A stretch of DNA of 64,000 bases from Rotaria socialis (taxonomy: Eukaryota; Rotifera; Eurotatoria; Philodinida; Philodinidae). The translations under genes were made by a program, and so were the position numbers. Shown here piece after piece: positions 60,071 to 64,000 of the stretch; the stretch's first letter is position 1, and every line of letters starts with the position of its first letter. The notes below the pieces were generated by a model. The model did no database searches, was not told the DNA's origin, and saw only the letters and a list, made by a program, of their open reading frames with translations. The stretch spans positions 32,596 to 96,595 of the forward strand of contig CAJNYU010003300.1 of the NCBI GenBank assembly GCA_905331475.1, read 5' to 3'.

Positions 60071-62915
60071 TTATTGATTGTTTTTTTTCTCTATAGTAAG
60101 ACGCGAAAAAATGTTAACGTATGATTTTTTTCCTATTTCGTATATATCAACTCCTTTAGGTAGTATATGAATAAGGTCATTCGGCTCTTTCACGAAAAAC
60201 AAATGTGTGTGTTCAAGTTCGTATGACCATAGCGATTCCTTGAAAGCAATTGTTTGAAGTTGTTCTACTATTAATAGCCAAGTATCATTTATTTTAAATA
60301 TAAACATCAGATGAAGAAAACAAGGTATCTCCTCCTCGTGTCCCAAATTGTCCACGAACACAGATCCTTTAATAAATATCACATGGTTGAATTTCAGGCG
60401 TTGATATTCCATGAGTTTTGTTGTACCATCACAAGAGCCTACATGTTTCTGTAATAATGCACGGATATCAGCTGATAATGTATGGAATTCTCTTTCTGAT
60501 AATGAATAGGCTTCGTTTTTTATTGTATAATAATTGGAGAAAGATAAAAGAAGACATTGTTGCAATTGATTACGTTTCGATAACGTATATAGAATATTCT
60601 TAAAGTTATTCGATTTAACGGCAAGTCGTTTGAAAACTTGGTGTTTCGACTCGAAACGCATGCACCAATGTCGAATAGCTGGCCCATTCATTTCGATCTG
60701 TTTTGCATAATCTGTGATAAAATGAACTTTACATGTCACAAGATGTGGCAATAAATGTACCATTAAACATTGAAAATTAATACTTAACAATTTTAAATAC
60801 GAAAGCCACGATTTTCGGAAAGGACTAGCAAATGTAAGACTTATGATTTCGCGTAAACAGATATAAATCTCTTTGGTTTCTAACCGATCAATTATATCAT
60901 AAAATATTATCGGGAATAGTTTAAATAGTAGCATCTTTTGTGATGCTGTACCAACAACTTTCCCTTTGTTTAAGTGCTTTTTTCGTAAAATAGGTGGTTT
61001 ATTTGATTTATCATTCATTCCATATTCAAATGACATCAAACGACTTTCGATTTCACCATAAGTAAGGAGTCTTTTTGCTGAAGCTTCTTTCAGCATAGCC
61101 ATTAATAATTGACCACAAACACCTAAAGAAAGAAAGAAAGAAAGAAAGAAAATTGTAATTTATATAAAACTAAGTTCTCTTCTATATACCTTCATGAAAG
61201 TCATGCATAGGGTCATTTGGTAGCGATCTTACAGCATGAAAACCTATTAGGTTTGCTAATGGACTTCTACCAGCAACACCTTGTAATACAGCATTATTAT
61301 CTAAATCAATAACTTGTTGAACGATATAATTATGTTGATCTGTGATTCGACGAGGATGAGAAATTTGATTTAAAGGAATAAGTTTTTGATCATAATTTAT
61401 ATGACAATGTCGGCAGAACTCGCCGGTGTTAAAATTTTTTTGAAAACCGCCGATATCATTAGAAGCTAAATGATCCCCAGCCAAGATGGTAAAGGCAAAA
61501 TTCAAATGATAACCAAGAGTTGGAATAAAAATGCCAGTCGATTGTAGAGCATTAAGATCTTCAATTATTGGATCGAAAACTTTTTTCTATTTAACTTATT
61601 ACATAAATAACTTGAATGACACATGGCAATAAGTCCTATGGAATTTAACATTGATCTAACTGTATCAGGTAGATCTTCTAATTGAAAGTACACCATTGTA
61701 ATCTTTTGAGTGTCTCTCTTAGCACCTATTGGATTTGTTAATCCTATATCATCGATATATAACTGAAATAATAATGCATCAGGCTTATTTTTCAAAACTT
61801 CATGCTGTCTTGCATCCAATGCATGGCGATAATTGAACATAAGATCTGTATCAATAGTATTACGATTAACATTTTCATTAACATTCTTAATTAACATAGT
61901 TAAAACATCAGGCTTATTCAACATTTGTTGAATACTGGTTTGTATTGGCATATAATATGCCGATTGATCGGAGTTCTCTAACTTTATTTCTTTAGCTGAT
62001 TTATACGAAAAATATTTTTTACATAGTTTCAAAAAGCTATATTCGTTTTTTGTAATATCTGCCATTCTTGCTAATAGGTTATCTACAAAGGACGTTTGTC
62101 TGTGCAAATAAAAAGTGGTTAACGAGGCGTGACTATATATAACATAAAATAGGGGAAAGCTAAGGAAAAAAACACAAAGCGATGAATAGTTTACAATGAT
62201 TGAAGAAAATCAGATGTCATTTATGCATAGCTATTATGACATTTGAAATAACTTCTTTCATATCAGTCAATAAAATAGAATCGTCTGTGGCTGAAGTAGT
62301 AGTTGATCTTTGATATTTGGTCCTTGAATTTTTATTTTCGTTTTTTAATAATTCATGAACTAGTTCTATCAAAGATTTTAATCCAGACGTAATTGTTTGA
62401 ATTATATTTTGTGGCAAAGAATGACCTTCTCGAAGATTGAGCAAAAAATCTACGTAAAACTTTTCAAAGTAATCAAAATCTATCTTGTTTTCTGATGATT
62501 GAATTGTTTTCTCCGTGAGTAACGGCCAACATATGACATCTTCATCATCATCATCTGTTTCGCTTTCTATCTGGTCTCGTTCATCTTCTACCTTATGCAT
62601 TAGATTATCAGCATCTAATTGTGCATCATAGCTTGTCGCTATTGCTGTTTCATTATCACGAGTGTTCGTATCAATGAGTATTTCTTGTTTGCATGAAGCA
62701 TTATCAAGAAGATCTGTGTGTTCTCTATAAATATGGGTTTTATAACCGGTAAAAGTAGAATATGTATTTCCACATAATGGTCCAAGTTCACATCGAACTT
62801 TAAAATCTGATTGTCCATTATGAACGAACTGTAAGTGCCTAAATAATTCGCGAAATGCATAGTATGGTCTGCTATGGACGCATAGCGCGCAAAAGTAATA
62901 GTTTTTTACAGACAT
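60071..62915 (-). pseudogene. zinc-finger/DDE-like transposon protein, ORF A, frameshifted
   Basis: Lies inside the long intron of ORF B, same strand. From ATG 62915 it begins with C2H2-type fingers (YFCALCVHSRPYYAFRELFR ... HLQFVHNG, CELGPLCG ... TGYKTHIYREH), then an acidic linker. Exon 62107-61565 gives NPIGAKRDTQKITMVYFQLE. At 61581-61586 a run of six T (A on the coding strand) shifts the frame, and similarity continues one frame over (LAGDHLASNDIGGF, FCRHCHINYD, PNDPMHDFHEG). An intron with an (AAAG)n repeat follows, then 61125-60071 (AIRHWCMRFESKHQVFKRLA). The Asp of GDHLA, the Asp of MHDFHEG and the Glu of RFESKH are candidate catalytic acids of an RNaseH-like fold (inference). The family is widespread as repeats in aquatic animals. 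Confidence 0.6.
61124..61152. repeat. (AAAG)n microsatellite in ORF A intron
   Basis: About seven AAAG units in the short intron between MHDFHEG and VCGQLLMAML of ORF A. Confidence 0.85.
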
Positions 62916-63018
62916 CTCGGGACCACTTACTAGTAAAAATATCAAGAACGTGTTGATTTTTATTAAAGGAAGATAACCATTGGATTACTTGTGAACACTT
63001 CCAATCTCGAGGATCCAT

Positions 63019-64000
63019 TGTAATCTAATTGAAATGTGTGATTGTTTAATTAGAGAATCTCGTGATAAAATATGATGAAGTTGAATGATCACTACAAAAT
63101 AAAAATAAATTTTTATGTGAAAACGAAAACAAATACCTTGTGTATTGAACAATTGCTACAGAAATTTCAGCTGTTTATTCTTATCAGAATTATCAAACTA
63201 TATAAACCAAACAAGATTCAAGACCAACTTTTGAACAACTAGTGAAAACTCCAATCAACGGCTACCTGAATAAAAAATATAATTTTCAATGTAATTTGTT
63301 TTTGTGTTGAAAGAAAGGCAACTGACTTAAAAAGACCACAACAACAAACAACACAGTTTTTTTAACAATCTTTAAATTCTTTAGAAGGACGGTAGCTACT
63401 TCGACAAGGAAAGAAATCAACAGATGATCTAATAAAAAAATTATAAAAATTAATTAAAAAGTTTATTACAGAAATCTATTGAACAAGGATCGAAAATAAG
63501 TGGATACCGGTTGATTATATCATTGGTTTTCATTTTAGTCAGTCATACGTAACGTCAAAGAGAGGTCGTATCTGTATAATTATCACTATTGTGAAAGTAT
63601 CAGAGGGCTGCGCAAATACAAATACATTTTGTATTATTAAAAACTGAGCACCTTCAAACCTCAGAATAGGTGGGTATGTAATATTATGTACTATTCTAAT
63701 ATATCCTTAAAAAAGAGTATTTGAGAGTAAAAAATGGTTTATGAGTAGCGGAAGGCAGGTTTAGTATAGACCCTTTCATGAAAGGGTTTATTGTTCTACC
63801 CTTCCATGAAAAGGGTTTAGTATTTTACTCCTGCCACAATTGGTCAACTAGGATATTTACTGAGTCGCAAAAACACAATTTCAAGTCAACCCAAATAAAA
63901 ACTTGTTTCCAACAGCTCCGACCAAGTCCAATCCACCTGGACTTCACAAGACTTGCTCAGCTCTAACACTTCCACGCAAAGAATTTATAGTTTCGTTTAC
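63019..64000. other. no gene seen
   Basis: AT-rich 5' flank of the two-ORF transposon. At 63771-63825 CCTTTCATGAAAGGGTTTA and CCTTCCATGAAAAGGGTTTA form a short palindrome-containing direct repeat. Nothing else recognised. Confidence 0.5.

Larger units (their letters stand above)
57164..63018 (-). pseudogene. SAM-domain (SAMD3-like) transposon protein, ORF B
   Basis: Exon 1, 62931-63018 (ATG 63018), encodes MDPRDWKCSQVIQWLSSF and LDIF, the first half of a SAM domain, and ends at GTAAGT. The second half (EDIDGETLFNLPQSMMYEI) starts at 59937 after a good acceptor. Phases fit (1+2 nt), implying a 2,993-bp intron containing ORF A. Further exons: PHIYVLPDLPLRIKQII, GHTNARRLLLDAIF, YPDKSQYRSMAKAILKIL, WIESLKAKFKRERRPLQQ, MKVRYGNGNGRPMKR, WKKTLVHRRNFIQNHTT, ITTDKFIIFLDYEVITE, and a Ser/Thr-rich tail with NLS-like RLKRSRLKK. 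This layout matches transposon-derived proteins named SAMD3-like in fish and invertebrates. An in-frame TGA at 59792-59794 breaks exon 2, so probably decayed. Confidence 0.65.

Overview
The window is eukaryotic nuclear DNA, AT-rich, with short GT-AG introns (often 45-100 bp), compact genes on both strands and many repeats. Three things point to a bdelloid rotifer (Adineta/Rotaria type): an Athena-type Penelope-like reverse transcriptase fragment, many short tracts of TGTGGG (the telomere repeat reported for bdelloids), and an F-box protein of a family I associate with bdelloids. The species assignment is inference.

Bases 1-22,650 are a conserved gene block. In order: the 3' part of a dsRBD/DZF RNA-binding protein gene (+), an F-box/LRR gene (-), DCTN6 (dynactin p27, -), MGAT2 (N-glycan GlcNAc-transferase II, +), CRAT (carnitine acetyltransferase, +), ADI1 (acireductone dioxygenase of methionine salvage, +) and a single-exon MFS transporter of the MFSD4/NaGLT1 type (-). 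MGAT2, CRAT and ADI1 lie head to tail with gaps of about 125-145 bp. The only clear transposon in this half is a 1.4-kb palindromic Tc1/mariner-like element between the first two genes.

Bases about 24,200-50,500 are an accessory, subtelomere-like zone. It holds broken transposases (DDE type, MULE type, SWIM-zinc-finger type), a stop-containing Athena RT fragment, MITEs, minisatellites, an intron-less methyltransferase gene that may be horizontally acquired, a truncated kinase-like gene and a two-exon F-box gene. It also carries ten short inverted repeats built from TGTGGG/CCCACA. All ten are oriented G-rich then C-rich, the arrangement expected of a telomere-telomere fusion. At least four sit where a coding fragment starts or stops.

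Bases 51,100-63,020 hold an apparently intact six-exon FLYWCH/MULE transposase gene (+), then a 2-kb tandem array whose units look like 25-nt microexons separated by 46-47-nt introns (- strand). Last comes a decayed two-ORF transposon (-), in which the two halves of a SAM domain are encoded by exons about 3 kb apart, with a zinc-finger/transposase-like ORF lying inside the intron between them.

Gene models were made by eye from splice-site phase and protein-family memory. No alignment or search was run.
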